The notes beneath the pieces were generated by a model, which was not told the origin of the DNA, searched no databases, and worked only from the letters and a program-made list of their open reading frames with translations. A stretch of 64,000 nucleotides of DNA from Roseovarius sp. Pro17 (GTDB lineage: Bacteria; Pseudomonadota; Alphaproteobacteria; Rhodobacterales; Rhodobacteraceae). Each line of letters opens with the position of its first letter. Positions within the stretch are counted from its first letter, which is position 1. The DNA lies in the NCBI RefSeq assembly GCF_035599575.1, contig NZ_CP141179.1, positions 3,286,001 to 3,350,000 on the forward strand, written 5' to 3'. Shown here piece by piece: positions 1 to 8,650 of this stretch. The translations under genes were made by a program, and so were the position numbers.

Positions 1-1
1 T

Positions 2-250
2 GCCAAGCTGCTGTTGCTGGATGAGCCGACCGAGGGCCTCGCGCCCGTCATCGTCCAGCATATCGGCCGCACCATCAAGGAATTGAAGAAAGAAGGTTTC
101 ACCATCGTGCTGGTCGAGCAGAATTTCCGCTTTGCCGCCTCGGTCGCGGACCGGCATTACGTGGTCGAACAGGGTCGCGTGATCGACATGATCCAGAATA
201 CAGATCTGGACGCTAACACAGACAAGTTGCAGGCTTATCTCGGCGTGTGA
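2..250 (+). CDS. livF: Branched-chain amino acid ABC transporter ATPase, C-terminal part
   Basis: The 5' end lies outside the window. The visible 82 residues contain Walker B (LLLLDEPTEGLAP) and the following H-loop region (IVLVEQNFRFA), the C-terminal third of a LivF-type ATPase. It would energise uptake of branched-chain amino acids, or related amides, at the inner face of the membrane. The binding protein and both permeases follow on the same strand, so this is the first visible gene of a liv-type operon. Choosing LivF over LivG rests on the VEQN motif and the gene order; the true substrate is unknown. Confidence 0.9.
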   Translation, partial: AKLLLLDEPTEGLAPVIVQHIGRTIKELKKEGFTIVLVEQNFRFAASVADRHYVVEQGRVIDMIQNTDLDANTDKLQAYLGV

Positions 251-262
251 AGAATGACGAAC

Positions 263-279
263 TGACGCAACATGCGTCA
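263..279. promoter_or_regulatory. Perfect inverted repeat before the binding-protein gene
   Basis: TGACGCA-aca-TGCGTCA forms a 7-bp perfect palindrome between the ATPase stop codon and the ribosome binding site (AAGGAGG, 284-290) of the binding-protein gene. It could be an mRNA hairpin controlling access to that site or an operator. It has no T-run and is not a terminator. Its function is inferred from position only. Confidence 0.35.
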
Positions 280-298
280 CATCAAGGAGGAAAATGTC

Positions 299-1495
299 AT
301 GATGAAGAAGCTGGCACTGACGACGGCGCTCGGCGCGCTTGTCGCGGGGGCGGGATACGCTCAGGGGATCGACGTCAAGCTGGGCGTGCTCAACGACCGC
401 TCCGGCGTTTACGCGGACCTTTCGGGCGAAGGCTCGGTCGTGGCTGCACGTATGGCAGTCGAGGATTTCAAAGCCGCTGACAAAGGTCTCAACGTCGAGA
501 TCATCTCGGCTGACCATCAGAACAAACCCGATATCGGGTCAAGCATCGCAAATCGGTGGTATGACGAAGAGGGCGTGAATGCGATCCTCGACGTGCCGAC
601 CTCATCGGTTGCGCTGGCAGTGGCCGACATTACCGCCGAAAAGAACGGCGTTCTTATCGATTCCGGCGCCGGGTCCACGCAACTCACCCGCGAGCAGTGC
701 CGCCCGACGACGATCCACTGGACATATGACACCGCCGCGCTGGCAAATGGCACCGGGGCAGCAATGACCAACGCAGGCGGCAAGAAATGGTTCTTTCTGA
801 CTGCTGACTACGCGTTCGGCCACTCATTGGAGGAAAACACCGTGAAGGTGGTCGAGGCCAATGGCGGCGAAGTCGTTGGCACTGTCGACGTGCCGTTCCC
901 GGCGAACGACTTCTCGTCCTTCCTGCTTCAGGCGCAGGGCAGCGGCGCGGATGTGATCGGGCTGGCCAATGCCGGCGGCGACACTGTCAACGCGATCAAG
1001 CAGGCGTCGGAATTCGGCATCACACAGGCAGGGCAGAAACTGGCCGCGCTACTGTTCTTTGTCACCGACGTTCACGCGCTGGGGGCCGAGACCGCACAGG
1101 GCCTGTCGCTGACCGAAGCGTTCTACTGGGATCAGAACGACGCGACGCGCGCGTGGTCCAAGCGATTCATGGACACGCACGGCGCGCAGCCGACGATGGT
1201 GCAGGCCGGGGTCTATTCCGGCACGATGGCCTATCTTGCCGCAGTCGAGGCCGTGGGGAACACCGATGGCAAGGCCGTCGCGGCGCAGATGAAGTCGATG
1301 GACATCGACGACCCGCTCTTTGGCAAGGTCAACGTGCGCGGTGACGGCCGCGCTGTCCACGACATGTACCTCTTTGAGGTAAAGACACCTGACGAGTCGA
1401 CCGGCGAGTGGGATCTCTACAACCAGATTTCGTCGATCAGCGGTGAGGATGCGTTCCTGCCGATGCTGGACGAGTGCGACTTTACCAAGCAGTAA
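299..1495 (+). CDS. ABC transporter substrate-binding protein, LivJ/K type
   Basis: Periplasmic binding protein of the branched-chain amino acid (type 1 periplasmic-binding) family. The N-terminus MMKKLALTTALGALVAGAG followed by YAQ is a clear signal peptide, so the mature protein starts near GIDVKLGVLNDRSG. About 398 residues is normal for the family. The start at 299 (or the adjacent ATG at 302) is preferred to the in-frame ATG at 272 because AAGGAGG lies 8 nt upstream of 299 and the signal peptide begins there. It delivers substrate to the permeases at 1572 and 2459. This group also includes amide, urea and aromatic-acid binders, so the ligand cannot be read from sequence alone. Confidence 0.92.
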   Translation: MMKKLALTTALGALVAGAGYAQGIDVKLGVLNDRSGVYADLSGEGSVVAARMAVEDFKAADKGLNVEIISADHQNKPDIGSSIANRWYDEEGVNAILDVPTSSVALAVADITAEKNGVLIDSGAGSTQLTREQCRPTTIHWTYDTAALANGTGAAMTNAGGKKWFFLTADYAFGHSLEENTVKVVEANGGEVVGTVDVPFPANDFSSFLLQAQGSGADVIGLANAGGDTVNAIKQASEFGITQAGQKLAALLFFVTDVHALGAETAQGLSLTEAFYWDQNDATRAWSKRFMDTHGAQPTMVQAGVYSGTMAYLAAVEAVGNTDGKAVAAQMKSMDIDDPLFGKVNVRGDGRAVHDMYLFEVKTPDESTGEWDLYNQISSISGEDAFLPMLDECDFTKQ

Positions 1496-1510
1496 AGACA
1501 AAACCTGCCA

Positions 1511-1531
1511 CCCTCCGGGACATCCGGAGGG
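1511..1531 (+). other. Intercistronic hairpin after the binding-protein gene
   Basis: CCCTCCGG-gacat-CCGGAGGG is a perfect 8-bp GC-rich stem 15 nt after the binding-protein stop. No T-run follows, so it is unlikely to be a strong terminator. Hairpins here in transporter operons usually protect the upstream message and attenuate read-through, giving more binding protein than permease; that role is inferred. Confidence 0.55.
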
Positions 1532-1571
1532 CGGCGCATAACGACATACGACAACGCACCGGGACTCCGCC

Positions 1572-2459
1572 ATGTTCGAGCTTTTGGGAATACCGCCGCA
1601 GGTTCTTCTGGGCCAGCTTTTGCTGGGGCTCATCAATGGGTCGTTCTATGCGGTGCTGTCACTGGGGCTGGCGGTGATTTTCGGCCTGCTCAACATCATC
1701 AATTTCGCGCATGGCGCGCTCTATATGGCGGGCGCGTTCGTAGCATGGATGCTGCTGCATTATCTGGGCATCGGATATTGGCCGGCGCTGATCCTGGCGC
1801 CGCTGATTGTCGGCGTGTTCGGGATTATTCTGGAGCGCACGATGCTGTCGCGCCTCTATCACCTCGATCACCTTTACGGGCTACTGCTGACCTTTGGCCT
1901 CGCGCTGATCATTCAGGGGCTGTTTCGCAATTATTACGGCGTCTCAGGCCTGCCCTACCGCATACCGGATCTGTTGTCGGGCGGTCACAATCTGGGCTTT
2001 ATGTTCCTACCCAACTACCGGGCTTGGGTGGTCGTGGCGTCGGTCTTGGTCTGCTTTGGCACATGGTTCACGATTGAAAAGACGCGGCTTGGCGCCTATC
2101 TCCGCGCCGCCACGGAAAACCCCGCACTGGTCAGCGCCTTCGGGATCAACGTGCCGTTGCTGGTCATGCTGACATACGGGTTTGGCGTGGCGCTGGCGGG
2201 CTTTGCCGGTGTGCTGGCGGCTCCGATATATTCGGTAAACCCCAACATGGGCGCCGACCTGATCATCGTCGTCTTTGCGGTGGTGGTGATCGGCGGCATG
2301 GGCTCGATCTTGGGCGCGATTGTCACTGGCTACATGCTGGGCATCATTGAGGGACTGACGCGTGTGTTTTACCCCGAAGGGTCGGCTGTGGTGATCTTTG
2401 TCATCATGGCAATCGTACTATTGATAAAGCCCGAAGGGCTGTTCGGGAGGGCCGCGTGA
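1572..2459 (+). CDS. livH: Branched-chain amino acid ABC transporter permease, LivH type
   Basis: A 295-residue inner-membrane permease. The N-terminal segment GLINGSFYAVLSLGLAVIFGLLNIINFAHGAL is typical of LivH, with the conserved NFAHG stretch, followed by about seven further hydrophobic segments. A late glycine-rich loop (VVIGGMGSILGAIVTG) is the expected ATPase-contact region. It pairs with the LivM-type permease, whose ATG overlaps its stop (TGATG at 2457-2461), indicating translational coupling. The 76-nt gap upstream holds the hairpin at 1511. Confidence 0.93.
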   Translation: MFELLGIPPQVLLGQLLLGLINGSFYAVLSLGLAVIFGLLNIINFAHGALYMAGAFVAWMLLHYLGIGYWPALILAPLIVGVFGIILERTMLSRLYHLDHLYGLLLTFGLALIIQGLFRNYYGVSGLPYRIPDLLSGGHNLGFMFLPNYRAWVVVASVLVCFGTWFTIEKTRLGAYLRAATENPALVSAFGINVPLLVMLTYGFGVALAGFAGVLAAPIYSVNPNMGADLIIVVFAVVVIGGMGSILGAIVTGYMLGIIEGLTRVFYPEGSAVVIFVIMAIVLLIKPEGLFGRAA

Positions 2460-3445
2460 TGGCTGCGCAAGATACAAACACCGACACCATCATCGCAGCG
2501 CCCGCCCCGCAGGTTGCCGGGATGCCTATGCTGCACAAGGTGATCTTTGTTTTGCTCCTGATCTTCTTGGCTGCGTTGCCATTCATGGTCTATCCGATCT
2601 TTGCGATGAAGGTGATGTGCTTTGCCCTCTTCGCCGCCGCGTTCAACCTGCTGCTCGGGTTTGGCGGGCTGCTGTCATTCGGGCATGCCGCGTATTTCGG
2701 CGGGGCCAGTTACGTCGCCGCCCATGCCGCCAAGGTCTGGGGCCTGACGCCCGAACTCTCGGTGCTGTGCGGCACGGCGGCGGCGGCCCTTCTGGGGCTG
2801 GTAATCGGCGGGCTGTCGATCCGCAGGCAGGGTATCTATTTTGCCATGGTGACGCTGGCATTTGCCCAGATGGTCTATTTCTTTGCCCTGCAAGTGCCGT
2901 TCACCGGCGGCGAGGACGGTATCCAATCAGTGCCGCGCGGCAATCTATTCGGGCTTATTTCGCTCGAGAACAACATTTCGCTCTATTTCTTCGTGCTCGC
3001 CGTGACTTTTGGGGGAATCCTATTTCTCTACCGCATCGTTCATTCACCCTTCGGCCAGGTGCTAAAGGCCATCCGGGAAAATGAACCGCGCGCGATTTCG
3101 CTGGGCTATAACGTCAACCGTTACAAACTGATGGTGTTTGTCCTTTCGGCCACCTTTTCCGGGCTGGCCGGGGCCACAAAAAGTCAAGTGTTCCAACTGG
3201 CCTCGCTGACCGACGTGCATTGGATGATGTCGGGCGAAGTGGTGCTGATGACGTTGCTGGGCGGGATGGGCACCATCTTTGGCCCGCTGGTGGGTGGCGC
3301 GCTGATCGTGACGATGCAGAACTATCTTGCGACGTTCGGCGCATGGGTTACAGTCATCCAAGGGGTCATCTTTGTGATCGGCGTTCTACTGTTCCGCGAA
3401 GGCATAGTCGGCGTCATCTCGCGTTGGCTCAAGCGCCCGCTCTAG
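2459..3445 (+). CDS. livM: Branched-chain amino acid ABC transporter permease, LivM type
   Basis: A 328-residue polytopic permease, second membrane subunit of the transporter. It carries LivM landmarks: a cytoplasmic N-terminal extension, the segment FNLLLGFGGLLSFGHAA, and the ATPase-contact loop near LLGGMGTIFGPLVGG. The start is ATG 2459, which overlaps the livH stop by one base; a GTG one codon upstream is less likely. It is the last gene of the operon: a strong hairpin terminator follows at 3500-3538 and the next genes run on the opposite strand. Confidence 0.93.
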   Translation: MAAQDTNTDTIIAAPAPQVAGMPMLHKVIFVLLLIFLAALPFMVYPIFAMKVMCFALFAAAFNLLLGFGGLLSFGHAAYFGGASYVAAHAAKVWGLTPELSVLCGTAAAALLGLVIGGLSIRRQGIYFAMVTLAFAQMVYFFALQVPFTGGEDGIQSVPRGNLFGLISLENNISLYFFVLAVTFGGILFLYRIVHSPFGQVLKAIRENEPRAISLGYNVNRYKLMVFVLSATFSGLAGATKSQVFQLASLTDVHWMMSGEVVLMTLLGGMGTIFGPLVGGALIVTMQNYLATFGAWVTVIQGVIFVIGVLLFREGIVGVISRWLKRPL

Positions 3446-3499
3446 AACGGGCATGCGCAATCGACTGCCTATGGCGATCTTCTGCTCCAATCGCTTCAT

Positions 3500-3538
3500 G
3501 ATCGGGACAACCAAGATGGGGTCGTCCCGATCCAAATT
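3500..3538. terminator. Hairpin terminator between convergent genes
   Basis: GATCGGGAC (3500-3508) pairs with GTCCCGATC (3524-3532), with further CC/GG pairing inside the loop, followed by CAAATTTT. It sits between the convergent livM stop and the stop at 3540 and probably serves both strands. Confidence 0.75.
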
Positions 3539-3539
3539 T

Positions 3540-4214
3540 TCAGAGCAGCGCCAGCAGTTTCTGCGCCGCTTCCTCGGAGGATGCTGGGTTCTGGCCCGTC
3601 ACCAGTTTGCCGTCCGTCACCACGAATGAGGCCCAATCGTCACCTTTTTTGTAGTCGCCGCCATTCGCTTTCAGCATGTCCTCGACCAAGAACGGCACGA
3701 CATCGGTCAGGCCGACGCCCTCTTCTTCGGTGTTGGTAAAACCGGTCACGGTCTTGCCCGATACCAGCGGCTTGCCGTCCGCGCCCTTGGGATGCTTGAA
3801 CACAGCGGGCGCATGGCAGACAGCGCCGATTGGACGATCGCTTGATGCGAAGGTCTCGATCAGCTTTTTGCTGTCGCCGTCTTCAGCCAGATCCCAAAGT
3901 GGACCATGTCCACCGGGATAGAAGATTGCGTCAAACCCGTCGGCAGAAATGGTGGACAGAACTTCGGTATTGGCCAAGTCCTTCTGCGCGGCATCGTCGC
4001 CCTTAAAGCGCGTGGTGGCGTCGGTCTGGGCATCGTCCGTGTCGCTGGACGGATCAAGCGGTGGTTGGCCGCCCTTGGGCGATGCCAGCGTGACGTTTGC
4101 CCCTGCATCCTTGAAAACGTAATAGGGTGCCGCAAACTCTTCGAGCCAGAAGCCGGTCTTGTTGCCAGTGTCGCCCAACTTGTCATGCGACGTGAGTACC
4201 ATGAGAATATTCAT
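3540..4214 (-). CDS. DJ-1/PfpI (HchA-like) class I glutamine amidotransferase-like protein
   Basis: A 224-residue DJ-1/PfpI superfamily protein. The nucleophile elbow GAVCHAPAVF carries the catalytic Cys-His, and the PGGHGPLWDL stretch is the oxyanion loop of the Hsp31/HchA branch. Relatives act as glyoxalase III (methylglyoxal to lactate), deglycases or holding chaperones. The start at MNILMVLTSHDK (4214) is chosen because family proteins begin there and AGAGG precedes it; an upstream in-frame extension looks non-coding. It lies 29 nt after a CurA-like oxidoreductase on the same strand, consistent with a two-gene carbonyl/redox stress operon. The exact reaction is not determined. Confidence 0.85.
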   Translation of the reverse strand: MNILMVLTSHDKLGDTGNKTGFWLEEFAAPYYVFKDAGANVTLASPKGGQPPLDPSSDTDDAQTDATTRFKGDDAAQKDLANTEVLSTISADGFDAIFYPGGHGPLWDLAEDGDSKKLIETFASSDRPIGAVCHAPAVFKHPKGADGKPLVSGKTVTGFTNTEEEGVGLTDVVPFLVEDMLKANGGDYKKGDDWASFVVTDGKLVTGQNPASSEEAAQKLLALL

Positions 4215-4243
4215 TGGTTTGTTACCTCTTATTTCTGCGTATT

Positions 4244-5275
4244 TCAGGCGCTCAGCTTGATGACGCGTTTGCCAAAAGCTTCGCCCTTCAGCAGCCCAAC
4301 AAACGCCGAGGGCGCCTGTTCCAAGCCGTCGATCATTTCCTCGCGATATTGGATCTTTCCTTGCGTCACCCACTCGCCCATCTGCTTGGAGAACTCAGGG
4401 TATAGATGACCGAAATCGTCAAAGACGATAAAGCCGCGCATGGTCATCCGCTTGCGCAGGATCGTGCCCATCAGCAGGCTCAGGCGGTCGGGACCGTCCG
4501 GCAGCGATGTGGCGTTATATTGCGAGATCAGGCCGCAGACCGGGACCCGGGCAGAGGCGTTGAGCAAGGGCATGACCGCATCAAAGACCGCGCCGCCGAC
4601 ATTCTCGAAATAGATGTCGATGCCTTCCGGAACGGCAGCTTTCAGCGCCTTGGGAAATCCGTCAGCCTTGTAGTCAATGCAGGCGTCAAACCCCAGCGTG
4701 TCAACAACATGGGCGCACTTCTCAGCCCCGCCGGCGATTCCAACAACATGAAGGCCAAGGATCTTGCCGATTTGACCGACTGTCGCACCAACCGGGCCGC
4801 TGGCACCGGCAACAACGAGGGTTTCACCTGCCTTCGGTTGTCCGATCTGGGTCAGGCCCGCCCAAGCGGTGAGGCCCGGCATCCCCAACACGCCAAGCGC
4901 CCAAGAAGGGTTCTGGGGCTGTTTGCCCATGTTGATAACGCCAGTGCCGTCCGACAGTGCATAATCCTGCCAGCCGCCAAAAGCGACGACCCAATCATCC
5001 TTCTCAAAGCCGTCCACGTCCGACGTCACAACCTGAGCCACCGTGCCGCCCACCATCACGTCACCTATCTGGACCGGAGCGGCGTAGGAGGGCGCATCGC
5101 TCATCCGGCCGCGCATGTAGGGGTCGAGCGACAGGTATTCGTTGCGTAGCAGCATCTGGCCTTTGCCAGCTTTGGGCAGATCACCCGTCTCTAGGCGCAG
5201 GGTGTTTTCATCGGGCGCGCCCTTGGGACGCTCGGCCAGCACAAATTTGCGGTTTTGTGTTTTAGTCTGGGTCAT
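4244..5275 (-). CDS. NADP-dependent oxidoreductase, CurA/YncB-type medium-chain reductase
   Basis: A 343-residue zinc-independent medium-chain dehydrogenase/reductase. The N-terminal RNEYLSLDPYMRGRMSD motif is characteristic of the prostaglandin reductase/curcumin reductase (CurA) group, and GASGPVGATVGQIGKILG is the Rossmann dinucleotide loop. Such enzymes reduce alkenal/alkenone double bonds with NADPH in the cytosol. No structural-zinc cysteine cluster is visible, as expected for the subgroup. Family length is about 335-345, so the gene is complete. The downstream DJ-1-like gene 29 nt away suggests joint removal of reactive carbonyls; this is inference. Confidence 0.9.
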   Translation of the reverse strand: MTQTKTQNRKFVLAERPKGAPDENTLRLETGDLPKAGKGQMLLRNEYLSLDPYMRGRMSDAPSYAAPVQIGDVMVGGTVAQVVTSDVDGFEKDDWVVAFGGWQDYALSDGTGVINMGKQPQNPSWALGVLGMPGLTAWAGLTQIGQPKAGETLVVAGASGPVGATVGQIGKILGLHVVGIAGGAEKCAHVVDTLGFDACIDYKADGFPKALKAAVPEGIDIYFENVGGAVFDAVMPLLNASARVPVCGLISQYNATSLPDGPDRLSLLMGTILRKRMTMRGFIVFDDFGHLYPEFSKQMGEWVTQGKIQYREEMIDGLEQAPSAFVGLLKGEAFGKRVIKLSA

Positions 5276-5378
5276 GAAGGGGACTCCTTTTTTGGAACAG
5301 ACCTAGTGTCTGGTCCGATTTTTTTCGTGGTGCGGCGATCTGCCTCGCGCAGCGTTCTGCATCGCAGGATGCGTGGGC

Positions 5379-5876
5379 TCAGCCGTAAGCACCGACTGAG
5401 TACGTCAACTCGTAGCTATGGCTATAAAGCTCGAATACAATGCCAAAGGGATCTTCGACATAGACCATCCGATAGGGTTTTTCGTCGGGAAAGTACTCGC
5501 GAACCGGCATGCGCTGCTTGCCACCTGCCGCAACAATCTTGGCCAGCAGGCTTTCGAGGTTGGGGTCCTGAATGGCAAAGTGAAAGGTGCCGTGCTGGCG
5601 AAAGGACAGGTTGTCCTGAGGGGCATGGTTGCCGTCGAATTCGAACAGCTCGAACCCAATCCGATCGGCTGTTGCCAAATGCGCGATACGCAGGCGGCTC
5701 CAGCCGGGGCCAAAGACGTCCGTGCACATCCGGCCAATATCGCTGTCGTCCTCGGTGACCTCGGTCGGCTCCATAATGGTGTAGAACCCAAGAACTTCGG
5801 TGTAGAATTTCACTGCGGCGTCAAGGTCTGGCACAGACAGGCCAATGTGCGAAAAGGTACGGGGTGTTGGTAGCAT
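5379..5876 (-). CDS. VOC family protein (glyoxalase/dioxygenase fold)
   Basis: 165 residues with a single vicinal-oxygen-chelate unit: FSHIGLSVPDLDAAVKFYTEVLGF at the N-terminus and YVEDPFGIVFELYSHSYE at the C-terminus, both bearing likely metal ligands (His of SHIGLSV, Glu of FELYS). Start ATG 5876 is preferred over 5942 because homology begins there and AGAGGA lies just upstream. It is transcribed away from the LysR regulator at 5977 with about 100 bp between them, the classic arrangement for a LysR target gene. The substrate could be a glyoxal adduct, an aromatic diol or an antibiotic. Confidence 0.85.
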   Translation of the reverse strand: MLPTPRTFSHIGLSVPDLDAAVKFYTEVLGFYTIMEPTEVTEDDSDIGRMCTDVFGPGWSRLRIAHLATADRIGFELFEFDGNHAPQDNLSFRQHGTFHFAIQDPNLESLLAKIVAAGGKQRMPVREYFPDEKPYRMVYVEDPFGIVFELYSHSYELTYSVGAYG

Positions 5877-5931
5877 GATGCGATCCTCTGCGTTCAATTT
5901 AGACAGAGATAAGTGGCCCCGGCCGTTATGT

Positions 5932-5945
5932 GAAATAATCATTTC
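5932..5945. promoter_or_regulatory. Candidate LysR-type operator in the divergent intergenic region
   Basis: GAAATaatcATTTC is a short dyad matching the T-N11-A style of LysR boxes. It lies in the AT-rich interval between the VOC gene and the LysR gene, with more AATCATT/AATGATT-like halves up to position 5973. It would allow joint control of both genes. Support is pattern and position only. Confidence 0.4.
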
Positions 5946-5976
5946 AATAGATATTGATAACGATTAGTAATGATTC

Positions 5977-6876
5977 ATGCTGAACGCCAAGTGGTTAGAG
6001 ACCTTCGCCGTATTGATCGAAACCGGCCACTTTACCCGGACCGCCGAACGGCTGGGTATGACCCAGCCGGGCGTGTCGCAGCATTTGCGCAAGCTGGAGG
6101 ATCAGGTTGGCCAACCGCTGATCTCGCGCCAAGGCAAAAGCTTCAGCCCTACACCCGCTGGCGAAGCGGTACTGGCGGTGGGACAAGCGAGGCGCGCCGA
6201 GGAAAAGACCTTGTTCGAGGCCGTCCTGCGCGATGATCCCGCTGTTGGGGAGGTGGTCGTTGCCTGCTCAGGAAGCTTTGCAATGTTGCTTTATCCGCAT
6301 CTTCTTACCCTGATGCAGGCGTCGCCCGACCTGATCATCCGGCTCGAAGCGACCCCGCAAGATACCGTCCTGTCGGGCGTTCTGGAGGGCCGGTTTGATC
6401 TGGGCATTGCGGATCACAAGCCGGACCATCCTCGGCTGGATGCAGCGCATTTGGGCAAAGAGGAGCTTTGCCTTGTCCTTCCGTCCAATGAGCCATCATC
6501 GCCTATCACCTTCCAGACGCTCGAAGATCTTGGCTTCGTCGCACATCCCGACGGGTTCGCTTATGCGGACGAGCTGTTCTCCCTGAACTTCCCCGATGCT
6601 TTCAGAGGGTCGGATCATCTGCGGGTCCGCACGTTCGTGAATCAGATCAGCCAGATCCCTGCTCCTGTCGCCCATGGCATCGGGTACACGCTGTTGCCAA
6701 GAAGCGGCATAAACGCCTACCCCGGCAAAGACCAAATTCGCGTCGCCCAGCTTGCGAAGAGTCGCCATCATGAACTCTGGACGGTGTTTCGACGCGGCCG
6801 CATCCTGCCCGCGCGGGTCACCCGCATCGCGGACCTTATCCAATCCATTGCATTGGACCTTGAGAAGGTCGACTAA
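5977..6876 (+). CDS. LysR family transcriptional regulator
   Basis: A 299-residue LysR-type regulator. The N-terminal winged HTH is clear (LETFAVLIETGHFTRTAERL then GMTQPGVSQHLRKLEDQVGQ). Residues from about 90 form the periplasmic-binding-like effector domain (DPAVGEVVVACSGSFAMLL). It is divergent from the VOC gene at 5379-5876 and probably controls it together with its own expression. The effector is unknown. Full family length; the ATG is spaced normally from an AT-rich leader. Confidence 0.92.
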   Translation: MLNAKWLETFAVLIETGHFTRTAERLGMTQPGVSQHLRKLEDQVGQPLISRQGKSFSPTPAGEAVLAVGQARRAEEKTLFEAVLRDDPAVGEVVVACSGSFAMLLYPHLLTLMQASPDLIIRLEATPQDTVLSGVLEGRFDLGIADHKPDHPRLDAAHLGKEELCLVLPSNEPSSPITFQTLEDLGFVAHPDGFAYADELFSLNFPDAFRGSDHLRVRTFVNQISQIPAPVAHGIGYTLLPRSGINAYPGKDQIRVAQLAKSRHHELWTVFRRGRILPARVTRIADLIQSIALDLEKVD

Positions 6877-7010
6877 AGCCCGCCACTGCTCATCGGGGGG
6901 CGTCAGCCAATCAGAGGTAAGCCGCGATCGGGGCAATGGAAGTGGTCTGTTCAAAAACTCTTATTGATTTGGGTGCCGGTGGGCGCGCCCCGTGCGGACT
7001 CTTCGCCGGG

Positions 7011-8117
7011 CTACATGTCATGCAGGATTTCGTTCACAGTAGAGATGACTTGGAAGCTGTGCGGCTCGCTCAGGTGTGGGCCAATCGGTAAGCTCAAAAC
7101 TTCACGGGCCAATTGGGTCGCCAGGGGAAGTTCTTGATCTGTCAGTGCCTGATCTGCATAGGCCTTTTGCGCATGTGGAGGGATCGGATAGTGAATGAGC
7201 GTCTGAATGCCCGCATCGGCCAGTCGCTGGGCCAGCGCATCTCGACGCGGATGGCGTATGACGAACAGGTGCCAAGCCGAAGTCGCGCCAGAGGCGATCT
7301 GCGGCAAGATGAGATCTGGCCCCGCCAGCCCGTCAAGATAAGCTTCGGCCACCTTGGCGCGGCGGGAATTCCATTCGTCCAACACGTCCAGCTTGACCGA
7401 CAGAAAGGTGGCCTGCACCGGGTCCAAGCGGCTGTTCAGGCCCGCATAGTCGTTGCGATATTTCTCTTGCGAACCGTAGTTGCGCAGCATCCGCAATCGA
7501 TCGGCCAAGGCGGGATCATTGGTGGTGATCCCGCCAGCATCGCCGACGGCGCCGAGGTTTTTGCCGGGATAGAAGCTCCAGCAGATGATGTCGCCATGGC
7601 CGCCGATGCGCTTGCCGTTCCAAGTGGCGCCATGCGCCTGAGCAGCGTCCTCGATAACCTTGAGCTCTAATTCCTGCGCTACAGCGCAGATCGCTGTCAT
7701 GTCCGCAGGCTGGCCGTACAGATGTACGGGGATCACGGCCTTCACTCCCGGCTGCATGGCGGCGCGGATGCCTTCGGCGGTTATGTTGTAGGTGGCAGGA
7801 TCAGGTTCGACCGGGACCGGGGTAGCGCCGCACTGGCTGACTGCCAACCAAGTCGCCACATAGGTGTTCGACGGCACGAGGACCTTGTCGCCCGGGCCAA
7901 TCTCAACGGCCATCAGCGCAAGGCGCAGGGCGTCCAGCCCATTGGCGACCCCTATTGCATGGCTAACGCCGCAATAGCGGGCAAAGGCCTCCTCAAAGGC
8001 TTCGACCTCGGGGCCGAGGATGTACCAGCCTGAGCGCAGCGCCCGCAGCATCGCCGGTTCGGCACGCTCGGCCAGTTCGTCATAGGCGGCCTTCAGGTCC
8101 AGAAATGGAACACTCAT
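7011..8117 (-). CDS. DegT/DnrJ/EryC1/StrS family sugar aminotransferase
   Basis: A 368-residue PLP-dependent nucleotide-sugar aminotransferase. [13 protein letters not shown] is the family N-terminus. [16 protein letters not shown] carries the PLP lysine, and [17 protein letters not shown] is a conserved PLP-site stretch. It overlaps by 4 nt with an FdtA/QdtA-type ketoisomerase just upstream. That pair makes dTDP-3-amino-3,6-dideoxyhexoses (Fuc3N or Qui3N type) for surface glycans, so it is probably the FdtB/QdtB-like 3-aminotransferase. The exact sugar depends on the isomerase stereochemistry and is not resolvable here. Confidence 0.92.
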   Translation of the reverse strand: MSVPFLDLKAAYDELAERAEPAMLRALRSGWYILGPEVEAFEEAFARYCGVSHAIGVANGLDALRLALMAVEIGPGDKVLVPSNTYVATWLAVSQCGATPVPVEPDPATYNITAEGIRAAMQPGVKAVIPVHLYGQPADMTAICAVAQELELKVIEDAAQAHGATWNGKRIGGHGDIICWSFYPGKNLGAVGDAGGITTNDPALADRLRMLRNYGSQEKYRNDYAGLNSRLDPVQATFLSVKLDVLDEWNSRRAKVAEAYLDGLAGPDLILPQIASGATSAWHLFVIRHPRRDALAQRLADAGIQTLIHYPIPPHAQKAYADQALTDQELPLATQLAREVLSLPIGPHLSEPHSFQVISTVNEILHDM

Positions 8118-8527
8118 CTCAGGGTCTTTGCTGCGGTCACGAACTGGTCGTAGTCGTGAATGTAATCGCTTTCCTCATAAGGGGTCGAGGCCAGCACCAT
8201 GCAGACCGCCCCGGAAGAGAAATTGTCCAGATACCTCCACATCATCGGGCAGATGTAGATCCCGAAGTAGGAACGGTTCAAATGAAATCGCTCCTTGTCG
8301 ACTCCATCGTCAAGCACCACGTCAAAGCTGCCGGACATGGCGATCATAAACTGGTGCAGCCCCTTGTGCGCATGCGCCCCACGATCCGATCCGCCCGGCA
8401 CATCGTAGAGGTAATAGACCCGTTTGATATCAAAGGGGATATGGTTCATCCCCTCAATAAAGGTCAGGTTGCCGCGGGCATCCTCGATTTTGGGTAGATC
8501 AATGAAACGGCAATCTTTGAGAGGCAT
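8114..8527 (-). CDS. FdtA/QdtA-type dTDP-4-keto-6-deoxyglucose 3,4-ketoisomerase
   Basis: 137 residues with the WxcM-like cupin fold. The landmarks are [21 protein letters not shown], then [20 protein letters not shown] and [19 protein letters not shown], including the catalytic-site histidines of AHAHKGLHQ. Such enzymes convert dTDP-4-keto-6-deoxyglucose to the 3-keto isomer, substrate of the aminotransferase whose ATG overlaps this stop (ATGA). Start 8527 (MPLKDCRF) fits family length; a longer ORF upstream has no homology. dTDP-glucose dehydratase and thymidylyltransferase genes are not in the window. Confidence 0.9.
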   Translation of the reverse strand: MPLKDCRFIDLPKIEDARGNLTFIEGMNHIPFDIKRVYYLYDVPGGSDRGAHAHKGLHQFMIAMSGSFDVVLDDGVDKERFHLNRSYFGIYICPMMWRYLDNFSSGAVCMVLASTPYEESDYIHDYDQFVTAAKTLR

Positions 8528-8650
8528 TCGGGAAGGTGTCTCCGTCGGCTGTCGGTGGCCCCATATCGCTTTGCGCCGGGCATGAGGTTGGTATGATATT
8601 CTTGTTATGCCCCAGCGTTTCAAATAATGCCATTGGAAGTCATTAGGTAA